From DATJPW01 sp963752855 (GTDB taxonomy: Bacteria; Desulfobacterota; Desulfomonilia; Desulfomonilales; Desulfomonilaceae), in the NCBI GenBank assembly GCA_963752855.1, contig CAVVZX010000020.1, positions 37,348 through 101,347 of the forward strand: a stretch of 64,000 bases of DNA. Reading direction: 5' to 3'. The notes below the pieces were generated by a model. It searched no databases and was not told where the DNA came from. It worked only from the letters and a program-made list of their open reading frames with translations. Position 1 is the stretch's first letter. Each line of letters opens with the position of its first letter. Both the position numbers and the translations under genes were made by a program. This document shows positions 1 through 7,582 of the stretch, in pieces.

Positions 1-206
1 ACCAAGCGAACCTTCTCAGGACCCTCTTTTTCGCTCTTTGCTTCTTCTCTATCGGTATGGTGACCAACGTGAGGAAGCTATGGGCTGAGGGAATGGGACG
101 CATCGTGTGGGTGTATGCGATTGCGCTCTTTGGGTTCATTCTCTGGGTCGGCTTGTTCATCTCTTGGCTCTTCTACCACGGGATAACGCCTCCCCTAGTC
201 AAGTGA
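1..206 (+). CDS. C-terminal end of a polytopic membrane protein (5' truncated by window edge)
   Basis: An open frame runs in from the window edge to a TGA at 204-206. The visible 67 residues contain two hydrophobic stretches separated by a short basic loop (VTNVRKLWAEGMGR), ending in the tail TPPLVK. This is typical of the last two helices of a polytopic inner-membrane transporter. The tail is reminiscent of YeiH-type putative sulfate exporters, but I cannot confirm that from so short a piece. A small membrane protein gene follows 28 bases downstream on the same strand and is probably co-transcribed. Confidence 0.6.
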   Translation, partial: QANLLRTLFFALCFFSIGMVTNVRKLWAEGMGRIVWVYAIALFGFILWVGLFISWLFYHGITPPLVK

Positions 207-234
207 CGTGAGCTTTATTAAAAGGAGTGGACAA

Positions 235-408
235 ATGGCAGAAGGAAAGGGACCTCAAACACCGCAGTCTCCGGCTGGCGGCCAATCAGTGGCAGAGGAA
301 GAGTGGTACGATCTCCTGCCGATAGAAAAGAAGTTGATTGGCTATTCGCTTGGATTGGGGATTGTTTTGCTCGTGATATTTATTTTCGCATTTGGAGTTT
401 TCAAGTAA
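235..408 (+). CDS. small single-helix membrane protein, 57 aa
   Basis: I start this at ATG 235 because an AAGGAG ribosome-binding site lies at 222-227; a GTG further upstream lacks one. The product has a Gly/Pro/Gln-rich soluble N-terminus of about 30 residues, then the segment EEWYDLLPIEKKLI, then one strongly hydrophobic C-terminal helix of about 20 residues. It probably sits in the inner membrane with a cytoplasmic N-terminus. Its position directly behind the truncated membrane protein suggests an accessory subunit or partner. I do not recognise a family. Confidence 0.6.
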   Translation: MAEGKGPQTPQSPAGGQSVAEEEWYDLLPIEKKLIGYSLGLGIVLLVIFIFAFGVFK

Positions 409-418
409 TTGTAACCTA

Positions 419-479
419 CGGCGCCGGACAGGGGTCAGCCTGCTGCATGTCAGTCATCTGACACCGCTGTCCGGCGCCG
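419..479. terminator. long GC-rich stem-loop between convergent genes
   Basis: CGGCGCCGGACAG on the left pairs with CTGTCCGGCGCCG on the right, and GGTC/GACAC-type pairing extends it inward around a loop of about 18 bases. There is no clear T-run on either side, so it may be a bidirectional terminator or a dispersed palindromic repeat. It sits between the small membrane gene (plus) and the 3' end of phenylacetate-CoA ligase (minus), where a shared terminator would be expected. Confidence 0.55.
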
Positions 480-591
480 TGTAACCGGCAAAGCCGTAGG
501 TGATTGGCCTCTAGCTGCAAGATAATAAGATAGGTCTACAAGAAAGAGCTGCGCTAATAGGTTCAAGGATTCCAAATTTCCTGTCCAGCCA

Positions 592-1887
592 TTAGCGATT
601 GTCAAAGACCCGCTTGCTTTTGCCTTCAGATCGGGCAATGGAGTTTGGCGCCACTAATTTGACTTTAATTCTGAATCCTAACAGGTCTTTGATTTTCGCC
701 TCTATTCTCCCGGCTAACTGGCCTCGAATTTCCTCTCCGGCGTCTCGCCAGAAATCCGCAGTCGCTTCCACATCGGACGAAACCTCATCCAGCGCTCCCT
801 TTTTGGTGAGATAGATAGCGTAGTGCGGAGCGGTTTCCGCAAATCCAAGCAGCACGCTTTCCAATTGGGATGGGAAGAAATTGACCCCTCCGACTATGAG
901 CATGTCGTCACTTCTACCGAGGATCGGACCGTGGCGTACCAGAGTCCGCCCACACGCGCACGTGTCGTACATCAGATGGCTAATGTCTCTGGTGCGGTAT
1001 CGAATCAGCGGCATGGCTTCCTTCCGCAGGGAGGTGAAGACCAATTCGCCCACTTTGCCGGGGGGAAGCGGATCAAGCGTGTTAGGATCGATAATCTCCG
1101 GATAAAAGTAGTCTTCATTGATATGAAAACCCGTTTTATGAGGGCATTCCATCGAAACACCAGGTCCGCCCAACTCGGTGAGGCCGTAATCTCTGAGAGC
1201 GGTCACCCCCAAACCTTCTTCAACATGCTTACGCATTTCCTCCGACATCGGTTCGGCGCCATGAATCCCCAGGCGCAAAGACAGGCTCCCGCGGTCAATA
1301 CCCAGCTCTTTGAGCTTCTCCGTCAGCAGGACGGCATACGACGGAGTGCAGTGCAAGACGGTCGTCTTGAGGTCCTGCATCATCATGATCTGTCGTTCCG
1401 TCTGTCCTGAGCTAGTTGGGATGACCATGGCCCCGCAGCTCTCCGCGCCCAGGTGGTGCCCGAAAGCGCCTGTGAAAAGCGTATATCTGAAAGCAATCTG
1501 ACAAACGTCATCCTCGGTCACGCCGGCGATCCGAAGGTTGCGGCCCATGCACTTCCGCCAATTTTCTTGGTCTTTTTGCGTGTAATAGGTGTTAATCGGC
1601 TTACCCGTGGTCCCGGACGAAGCGTGAACTCTGATTATCTCAGAGGGTTTCACTGCGCACAGCCCATACGGGTAGTTCTTCACCAGGTCGGATTTTTGTG
1701 TAAAGGGAAGCTGGGCTATCTGGTCCAAGGACTTGATGTCCTGAGGCTCTATCCCCTTCTCCTGGAAAAGACGGCGATAAAATTCAACTTTTTCATAGGC
1801 GTAGACCAGGGTCTCCTGCAACCAGCGCAATTGTACACCGGCCATCTCGTCGCGCGTCAATCGTTCCTCCGGCATGATCCGGGTCAT
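592..1887 (-). CDS. paaK: phenylacetate-CoA ligase (AMP-forming), 431 aa
   Basis: This cytoplasmic adenylating enzyme converts phenylacetate, ATP and CoA to phenylacetyl-CoA. The length (431) is normal for the family. The N-terminal motif YAYEKVEFYRRLF is followed by the ATP-binding loop SSGTTGKP near residue 90, the adenylate-pocket motif RDYGLTELGGPG near 235, and the hinge RTRDIS with a CACG segment. The C-terminal lid carries the signature ending in EGKSKRVFDNR, which is diagnostic of PaaK rather than long-chain acyl-CoA ligases. The start is ATG 1887; ATG 1875 is an alternative. It lies about 200 bases downstream of the ferredoxin and Mo-oxidoreductase genes on the same strand, suggesting a shared aromatic-acid pathway. 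Benzoate-like acids cannot be excluded as substrates. Confidence 0.9.
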   Translation of the reverse strand: MTRIMPEERLTRDEMAGVQLRWLQETLVYAYEKVEFYRRLFQEKGIEPQDIKSLDQIAQLPFTQKSDLVKNYPYGLCAVKPSEIIRVHASSGTTGKPINTYYTQKDQENWRKCMGRNLRIAGVTEDDVCQIAFRYTLFTGAFGHHLGAESCGAMVIPTSSGQTERQIMMMQDLKTTVLHCTPSYAVLLTEKLKELGIDRGSLSLRLGIHGAEPMSEEMRKHVEEGLGVTALRDYGLTELGGPGVSMECPHKTGFHINEDYFYPEIIDPNTLDPLPPGKVGELVFTSLRKEAMPLIRYRTRDISHLMYDTCACGRTLVRHGPILGRSDDMLIVGGVNFFPSQLESVLLGFAETAPHYAIYLTKKGALDEVSSDVEATADFWRDAGEEIRGQLAGRIEAKIKDLLGFRIKVKLVAPNSIARSEGKSKRVFDNR

Positions 1888-2080
1888 CGTTGTCTCCTTC
1901 CGTTTGTGGAACTGACCGCAAGCTGCTCGTTATTTGTTGCCGGGCCGTTACCGGACCAGGCGCTGACTTACCCTCGATATCTTTGAGGAACTGTTAGGCT
2001 CATCGTTCGCAGTACTCAGGATCGGCCAGTTCCCGCTATTACTCCAGGCGTTAAATTGATGCCAAAGCAGGCCGAGGCGA

Positions 2081-2572
2081 TCACATTGTCTGCCGTTTTT
2101 CTTTCTTCTTGTCAATCTGCTCCTCAATGAAGGCCGGATCACCAAAATAGATGCAGTGAGCGAGGCACACATTGTCCGCGCAGGCTGGGATCAGTCCATT
2201 ATCGACGCGATGATGACAAAGGTTGCACTTTGACGCTGTTTGCTTTTCTTCGTCAAACTCAATGGCATTATACGGGCAAGCTTCTATACAGGATTGACAT
2301 CCCGTGCACTTTTCATAATCGAGCACTACGATTCCGTCTTCCCTCTTTGTAATGGCCTCTTCAGGGCACGCTTCAGCACACGCAGGATCATCGCAGTGCC
2401 TGCAAACATTGGGGCGATGGTAGTATTCAAGTCTCTCCCCTACCCTCTTGGGACCGTCCTCCTGGATGCGTATAAATTTTCTTTGAAAATCATATTCCTG
2501 ATGGCAGGCCACTTCACAGGTCCTGCATCCCCAGCACAATTCATGATCTATGACAAGAGCATGCTTATTCAA
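2081..2572 (-). CDS. 4Fe-4S ferredoxin-type electron transfer subunit, 163 aa
   Basis: The protein carries four cysteine groups. An N-terminal CWGCRTCEVAC is followed by CRHCDDPACAEAC, then CTGCQSCIEACPYNA, and finally CNLCHHRVDNGLIPAC. This arrangement is that of HycB/DmsB-like subunits that pass electrons from Mo-pterin oxidoreductases through several 4Fe-4S clusters. No signal peptide or membrane helix is present, so it is cytoplasmic. Its ATG overlaps the stop of the upstream Mo-pterin gene by 4 bases, indicating translational coupling and a two-subunit complex. The electron acceptor is not identifiable; no membrane-anchor subunit is encoded next to it. Confidence 0.88.
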   Translation of the reverse strand: MNKHALVIDHELCWGCRTCEVACHQEYDFQRKFIRIQEDGPKRVGERLEYYHRPNVCRHCDDPACAEACPEEAITKREDGIVVLDYEKCTGCQSCIEACPYNAIEFDEEKQTASKCNLCHHRVDNGLIPACADNVCLAHCIYFGDPAFIEEQIDKKKEKRQTM

Positions 2573-4737
2573 GGCATTTGCCTCCCCTCATCCTGTTCCG
2601 GATATATCCTGCAAAGCAGCGTTCTTATCGACGTCGCTCCCATGGCCGGATCGCAATTCTCATAGGAATTGTCTATCAAGATGTTGACGTTTGATTCCTT
2701 CCACCCGTGTCCCGGGTCCTTCTGCTCCGGAAACCACCAGGCATGCTGCGCCGCTACAACTCGTGGATCCAGACCTTCCGAGAATCTCGCACGGTGTCTG
2801 ATCTTCCCGCGAGGAGATTCGATGACGACCCAATCCCCTTCCTTAATGCCTTCTTTCTGCGCCGTCTCAGGATGAATATCAATGATCGGATCTCTATGAA
2901 GTTCCCTCAGTGGCTGCACTTGCCGATTTTCGCTATGAAAGAATCCGGGCATTCTTTTTCCGGTGATTAATATATACGGATATTCTTCGTACAATTCCGG
3001 CCGACTATAAGGGCTTTCAGGCGTCTCGCGGTACTGGGGCAGCGGATCGTAACCCATTTTTTCGAGCATCGTAGAATAGAGTTCGAACTTCGTTGTAGGG
3101 GTCGAAAACCCTTCAGTCCGGTACTTTTCATAGGCCACTTCGCCCCTGATATAGTCCATCTTCTTGAAATCCTGCCAGGTGAGGCCCATTGGTTCCAAGA
3201 TCCAGTCCAAGCCTTGCTCGAAATTGTCCCACCAGTATTCCCCGATCCCTACCCGATTAGCCAAGTCATTGAGCATCTCATGATCGGATCGACATTCGCC
3301 CACCTGGACCACTTTGCGTCTGGGAAAAATGTACCCGTGCCGCTTCCAGAAATCGGCGATATAGTCCATCTCCAGCCACGTGGCCGCAGGCAAGACAATG
3401 TCGGCCAGTTCAGCCGTAGGAGTAATGAAGAAATCCGCAACCGCCATGAACTCCACTTTTTCGAGAGCGCGGTAGACTTCTTTGGGATTGGCTCGGGTCA
3501 TGACAGGATTCGAGCTTATGAGGAAAAGCATTTTCACCGGATACGGCTTTTCCTCAAGGATCGCGTCCCATACATACTTGGGATTTATGATGGAAAAACG
3601 CCCGGCGAGACGAAATCGATCGCCGCCTAAACGTTTATCTCTCTGCTCTCTCGGAAGGGCGCCGTGAGCGCCGAATTGGCCGACATTTCGGATATTCGGG
3701 CTTTTGAATAGTACTTGCCCCCCTTTTCTGTCTATGTTGCCGGTAATCCCCATCAGGCACATCAAAGCGCGGTCGTTGTCAGCGCAGTTGATTTGCTGTT
3801 CGATGGCCACTCCCCACTGGATCGCCGCGGGTTTTGTGGTCGCGAAGAGCCTCGCGGCTTCCCGGATCTTTTCTTTCGGGACCCACGTTACCTGTTCCAC
3901 CCGATCCAACGGATATTCATTCACTCTGTCCACAAAAGGCTCCCAACCATGGACGAAGTTTTCGACAAATTCCTTGTCGTACAGCTCTTCATTAACGATT
4001 ACATTGGCCATGCCAAGGGCAAGGGCAGTGTCGGTCCCTGGCCTGAGCTGTAGCCATATGTTGGCTCTTGCCGCCGCGCGTGTGAGTCTCGGATCGACGA
4101 CAATCAGTTTGGCCCCTTCATCCAGCGCCACAGAAAACGGCTCGCCTTTGTAGCAATCCGGATTGCTGATCACAACGTTGTTACCCCAGACCATGATGCA
4201 TTTTGGGTGGTTTTCGTAATCCACTATAGGATTGGTACCGCATGTAATGATGCTGGTCGCTATGCGGGGACCGTAGCAGAAATGACCGGCCGTAAGCACG
4301 CTCGGGCTCCCGAATAGATTGGCGAAACGGTAGATGGCCGCCTCATTCTCTCTGCCCGTGCCGTACCCGAGAACGACCGATTCCGCCCCGTGACTGTCCT
4401 TGTAGCGCAGCATCCGCTCGGCAATGGTATCCAAAGCCTCATCCCAGGTGATCCGCTCCCATTTGCCGCTTCCCTTCGGCCCGATCCTTCGCACTGGATA
4501 AGTCAGGCGATCGGGATGATAGACCAACTGAGACGAAGCAATGCCTTTACTGCACAGAGTCCCATGGTTTATCGGGCAGTCCGGGTCGCCCGCGATCTTC
4601 TTGATCTTGCCGTCCTTGACGTAAACGAACACTCCACATCCGCCGTGACACATCCGGCAATGGCTTTTCACTACTGAGTCGTAGCCGTAGACTTCCATCT
4701 CGCGAGCTACGTTGGAATACTTGAACTCTGCCAACAC
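2569..4737 (-). CDS. molybdopterin (Mo/W-bis-MGD) oxidoreductase catalytic subunit, 722 aa
   Basis: The protein belongs to the DMSO-reductase superfamily. Cysteines 27, 30, 34 and 62 form a C-x2-C-x3-C-x27-C 4Fe-4S site, followed by the conserved CSKG. Cys154 in GHFCYGPR is a plausible metal ligand. LRPGTDTALALGMANVI and the C-terminal molydopterin-dinucleotide domain (VVIESPRGKIRHRA) fit the family. There is no Tat signal, so the enzyme is cytoplasmic. It is coupled to the ferredoxin gene and lies upstream of paaK. A tempting inference is phenylacetyl-CoA:acceptor oxidoreductase (PadB-like), oxidising the PaaK product to phenylglyoxylate, but the membrane subunit expected for that system is not adjacent. 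Acetylene-hydratase-like and other cytoplasmic subfamilies show similar motifs. Confidence 0.85.
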   Translation of the reverse strand: MLAEFKYSNVAREMEVYGYDSVVKSHCRMCHGGCGVFVYVKDGKIKKIAGDPDCPINHGTLCSKGIASSQLVYHPDRLTYPVRRIGPKGSGKWERITWDEALDTIAERMLRYKDSHGAESVVLGYGTGRENEAAIYRFANLFGSPSVLTAGHFCYGPRIATSIITCGTNPIVDYENHPKCIMVWGNNVVISNPDCYKGEPFSVALDEGAKLIVVDPRLTRAAARANIWLQLRPGTDTALALGMANVIVNEELYDKEFVENFVHGWEPFVDRVNEYPLDRVEQVTWVPKEKIREAARLFATTKPAAIQWGVAIEQQINCADNDRALMCLMGITGNIDRKGGQVLFKSPNIRNVGQFGAHGALPREQRDKRLGGDRFRLAGRFSIINPKYVWDAILEEKPYPVKMLFLISSNPVMTRANPKEVYRALEKVEFMAVADFFITPTAELADIVLPAATWLEMDYIADFWKRHGYIFPRRKVVQVGECRSDHEMLNDLANRVGIGEYWWDNFEQGLDWILEPMGLTWQDFKKMDYIRGEVAYEKYRTEGFSTPTTKFELYSTMLEKMGYDPLPQYRETPESPYSRPELYEEYPYILITGKRMPGFFHSENRQVQPLRELHRDPIIDIHPETAQKEGIKEGDWVVIESPRGKIRHRARFSEGLDPRVVAAQHAWWFPEQKDPGHGWKESNVNILIDNSYENCDPAMGATSIRTLLCRIYPEQDEGRQMP

Positions 4738-4800
4738 CTATTCCTTCCTTTTTTAAAGATGTTCGTGGGAACCCTTTTTTCTGACAACGGATTGTTTCTA

Positions 4801-5035
4801 GTGCTCCGCTGGGAGTCTGGGGGCTCTTTCTTGCAAGAAAGCGGTCCCCGCTATTCGCCCGCAAAGAACTCTTAAATGTGCTTATCCAGGTCGTGTGCGG
4901 GCAAGACGATCTTATCGCCGTCTCATGGCCACTCCGCAACCATGTAAGAGTTTTCGGAAAGGGGGTCGCCAGGGGGAAAACCCTTTTGCAAAAGGGTTTT
5001 CCCCCTGGCGGTCCGCTTTCTGAAAATCATTTCTC
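4801..5035 (-). repeat. two-hairpin repeat, copy 1 (complementary orientation)
   Basis: It contains two palindromes. One is centred on TTCTTGCAAGAA near 4835, and the other is a perfect 44-base palindrome at 4967-5010 centred on TTTTGCAAAA. A spacer of roughly 100 bases between them contains the marker ACTCCGCAACCATG. Read on the complementary strand, both hairpins, the spacer and the short flanks align with the copy at 10841-11065, so the two are inverted copies of one element of about 230 bases. It fills most of the gap between the Mo-oxidoreductase and the IclR gene and may double as a terminator. Confidence 0.8.
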
Positions 5036-5120
5036 CTCCTACAAAAGGAGCTAATGCAATGGTCAATTCCAAGGATAAAACCCTTTTCCGCTCGGCGGTT
5101 ATTAATCGAGCCGAACCTGA

Positions 5121-5954
5121 TCAAGCCCCTCCAATCGATTTGCAGAATTCTTTTGCGGCTTTCGCAACGTCTCGTCCGTATTTTTCTGCAAACTCTTTAG
5201 GAAATGTCCCCACAACAGCCAATGATCCGATAAGTTTCCCGCCAAGACCGAAAACCGGCGCAGCGACCGCATGGACGCCAACCTGCATTTCGCCGAGATC
5301 TACTGCAAACCCCGCCTTGCGACATTGAGCGAGTTCGAGTTCGATGCGGTTGGGCTCAAAATCTGAGGGGCTGCCGTGAAAATAAGGCTTCAAGCCGGCC
5401 ATCAGGTCCGTTCTTTCCCCCTTCGATAGAAAAGCCATGATAGCTTTTCCATGTGCGCCCCAAGCTAATGGGAATCTGTGGCCCAATCGGATCGTCACGC
5501 CGATGTTTTGACTCCCCTCGTCCTTGGCCGCCACCATCAGGTGTCCGTCTGAAATAATCCCAAGGAATGCCGTGCTATTCATCTGACGAGACAGCCTGTG
5601 AAGAGCAGGGGTCACCGCTTCTCTATAATCCATATTGCTTAAGACCTTAGCTGACAAAAAAAGCAGGCCAGGGGCAAGTTGATAAGCCTTATCAGGTGAC
5701 CGGTAAACAAACTCGAAATGCTTCAAAGTGTTAAGTATCGAATAACCTTTACTTTTGTGGATGCCGACTGCTTTACAGATTTCGGTAAGTGTCATCTTTC
5801 CGGATTCCGCCTGAGCGAGCGCGAGCATGATCCGAGACGCCTGTTCCACAGCCGGAACCAATGAGGAGTATTCGGGTTTTGCCACAAGCTTGGCGGTTAC
5901 AGTTGGCGCCATATGTTCCTTCGATTCGGTTCTGTTCACAGAACTTGATTCCAC
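5121..5954 (-). CDS. IclR-family transcriptional regulator, 277 aa
   Basis: After a poorly conserved N-terminus of about 30 residues, a winged helix-turn-helix (VEQASRIMLALAQ, then TLTEICKAVGIHKSKGYSIL) spans roughly residues 35-95. The C-terminal IclR effector-binding domain follows, with GHRFPLAWGAHGKAIMAF and GVHAVAAPVFG motifs. The length is normal. The true start may be the internal ATG before APTVTAKL, since the first 14 residues look non-domain. It is divergently placed relative to the transporter operon and transcribed towards paaK's neighbours, so it could control either set. Ligand unknown. Confidence 0.85.
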   Translation of the reverse strand: MESSSVNRTESKEHMAPTVTAKLVAKPEYSSLVPAVEQASRIMLALAQAESGKMTLTEICKAVGIHKSKGYSILNTLKHFEFVYRSPDKAYQLAPGLLFLSAKVLSNMDYREAVTPALHRLSRQMNSTAFLGIISDGHLMVAAKDEGSQNIGVTIRLGHRFPLAWGAHGKAIMAFLSKGERTDLMAGLKPYFHGSPSDFEPNRIELELAQCRKAGFAVDLGEMQVGVHAVAAPVFGLGGKLIGSLAVVGTFPKEFAEKYGRDVAKAAKEFCKSIGGA

Positions 5955-6018
5955 TACCAGAACTTATCTCAATGCCGGGATTTCTGTCAATGGACATTCC
6001 AATATTGTCGCAATCCCT

Positions 6019-6172
6019 CAGGTTCCGCGGGGCGTGGGTGTGTCATTGCGAGAAGTGAATGGTGGGACAGGCTTCCAGCCTGTCTATTCGGAAATGACGG
6101 GCAAGATGCCCGTCCCACCGGCAATCCCCTAAGCCGGGAGATTGCTTCGCTCCACTCCGCAATGACAACCCT
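6019..6172. repeat. nested palindromic repeats
   Basis: An outer element begins GGGGCGTGGG then GTCATTGCGAG and ends with GGGAGATTGCTTCGCTCC then GCAATGACA, a hairpin repeat whose uninterrupted form is seen near 55961-56058. Inside it, from about 6060 to 6118, lies a different palindrome that starts GGTGGGACAGGC and ends GCCCGTCCCACC. The inner element appears to have landed in the outer one. No gene is visible in this 350-base gap apart from these repeats and the promoter region of the next gene. Confidence 0.7.
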
Positions 6173-6229
6173 CCGTTATTATTAGGTACATTTGGGCTAC
6201 CAAAATTTACGCAGGGACAAATTATGATC

Positions 6230-6295
6230 TTGACAAGCCGGCCCCGCTATGCCAGGATTTTGCTATTCGAAACGTTGTACCGTATTACGAAACGA
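6230..6295 (+). promoter_or_regulatory. possible promoter and operator of the second iclR gene
   Basis: TTGACA at 6230-6235 is a perfect -35 hexamer. The -10 is weak (CAGGAT or AGGATT at 17-18 bases). Two copies of CGAAACG occur just downstream, near 6268 and 6288, between the hexamers and the start codon. They could form an autoregulatory operator, as is usual for IclR regulators, but the arrangement is inference from spacing only. Confidence 0.3.
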
Positions 6296-6303
6296 GCGGC
6301 GCC

Positions 6304-7120
6304 ATGCTCAAGCCCAATAACCTTGTTCAAACCATTGAGCGTGTCTCCGCGATTCTTGACCTCGTTGGGGAAAACCCCAAAGGAGTGAGCATCCGGGAGG
6401 TTTCTTCGCAACTCGACCTTCCGAAAGGCACTGTTCATCGACTTCTTTCTTCCCTTATCTACGTTGGCTACATACGCCAGGACGCTGTATCCAGGAATTA
6501 TTTTCTCGGTTTGAAGCTTCTCGATCTCGGCGGGCTCGTGGCTTCCCAACTCGACCTTCGTAAAATCGCGTGCGCCGCTGCTCCATGCGCTTGCAGATGA
6601 AACCAGGGAGACCGTGCATATGGTCGTGTGGGATCAGAGCGAAGTGGTCTATATCGAGAAGGTCGAACCGCTTCCGGACATGGGGGGCTTGAAAATGGCG
6701 TCAAGGGTCGGCTCAAGGAACCCGGCCCACAGTTGCGCAGTCGGCAAGATCTTCCTTTCCTATCTTTCCCCGAATGAGCTTGAAGACTTCATTTCCGCAA
6801 AGGGCCTCCCGGCAAGAACTTCCAACACGATCACGGATGGCGTCGCTCTGAAACAGGAGCTAAAGACAATCAGGGAACAGGGATACGCCTTAGACAATGA
6901 GGAGAATGAAAAGGGTATACGCTGCATAGGCGCGGCGGCGTTGGACGAGTCCGGGACGCCGGTGGCCGCTATAAGCGTATCGGGTCCGGCCTTCCGGGTA
7001 ACGAAAAAGATCGCCCAGGAGATATTGAGAAAGAAGGTCGTCGAGACGGCCGCCGAGATTTCCCGAAGGCTTGGCTATGGAGGCGCCGAGAACAGGAAAA
7101 GCGCGAATGAAACAAAATGA
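6304..7120 (+). pseudogene. IclR-family transcriptional regulator, single frameshift
   Basis: The winged helix-turn-helix (SIREVSSQLDLPKGTVHRLL) is complete and is followed by QLDLRKIA. The frame then breaks, and the effector domain resumes in another frame from HALADETRETVHMVVWDQS to the stop at 7118-7120. Removing a single T at 6571 restores continuous IclR homology through both parts, giving about 271 residues. The C-terminal domain shows SCAVGKIFLSYL and GIRCIGAAALD motifs. The stop overlaps the tctB start at 7107, so it belongs to the transporter operon and probably regulates it. Whether the extra T is real or a read error cannot be decided here. Confidence 0.85.
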
Positions 7121-7571
7121 CATACAGGGAGCCGTTGTATTCTTTCTCTTTGGGGCAATCACAACGATCCTATCGCTGCAGATGCCTATAGGCTCTTTGA
7201 GGGCCGCCGGGTCCGGGCTGTTTCCGCTTGGTCTAGGGATACTCCTTATGGTTCTATCATCTGCCGCCATAGTGAAAGCGTTCTGGCCCGCTGAAGAAGA
7301 GAAGAAGGAAGATATCTGCGCTCCGGAGGAGCCGGTCTCAGCGTTACAGGTGGTCGCCTATCTCGCAATTATCGTGGGTACGACCATGCTTTGGAGCACG
7401 CTGGGCTATACCATAGTTTCATTCCTGCTCATGTTGGGCCTGCTGAGGACACTCGGCCTTAAGCAATGGTCTTTGAACTTAACCGTATCCTTTTTGACAG
7501 CGGCCGGTTCATACGCGCTCTTCGTTTACGCTCTTAAGATCCCGCTGCCCAAGGGTTTTCTTGGTATTTAG
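7107..7571 (+). CDS. tctB: tripartite tricarboxylate transporter, small membrane subunit TctB
   Basis: The 154-residue protein has four hydrophobic helices and the TctB signature GLFPLGLGILLMVLS near residues 40-55. I start at ATG 7107, which overlaps the iclR stop by 14 bases. Together with TctA and the periplasmic TctC it forms a secondary, ion-driven uptake system for carboxylic acids. The gap to tctA is only 11 bases, so the genes are one operon. The substrate cannot be read from the sequence; TTT systems handle citrate, tartrate, aromatic acids and others. Confidence 0.88.
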   Translation: MKQNDIQGAVVFFLFGAITTILSLQMPIGSLRAAGSGLFPLGLGILLMVLSSAAIVKAFWPAEEEKKEDICAPEEPVSALQVVAYLAIIVGTTMLWSTLGYTIVSFLLMLGLLRTLGLKQWSLNLTVSFLTAAGSYALFVYALKIPLPKGFLGI

Positions 7572-7582
7572 AGAGACGGATA

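Noticed and set aside
823..1410. Long plus-strand open frame inside the phenylacetate-CoA ligase gene
   Set aside because: It is an antisense shadow; the minus strand carries all ligase motifs and the plus-strand translation resembles nothing.
3704..4153. Plus-strand frame within the Mo-pterin oxidoreductase gene
   Set aside because: Antisense shadow of a well-supported gene, low-complexity Ser-rich translation, no ribosome-binding site.
4740..5040. Hairpins here as plain rho-independent terminators
   Set aside because: They lack T-tracts after the stem, are perfect palindromes and are part of a larger repeat duplicated in inverted orientation 6 kb away.
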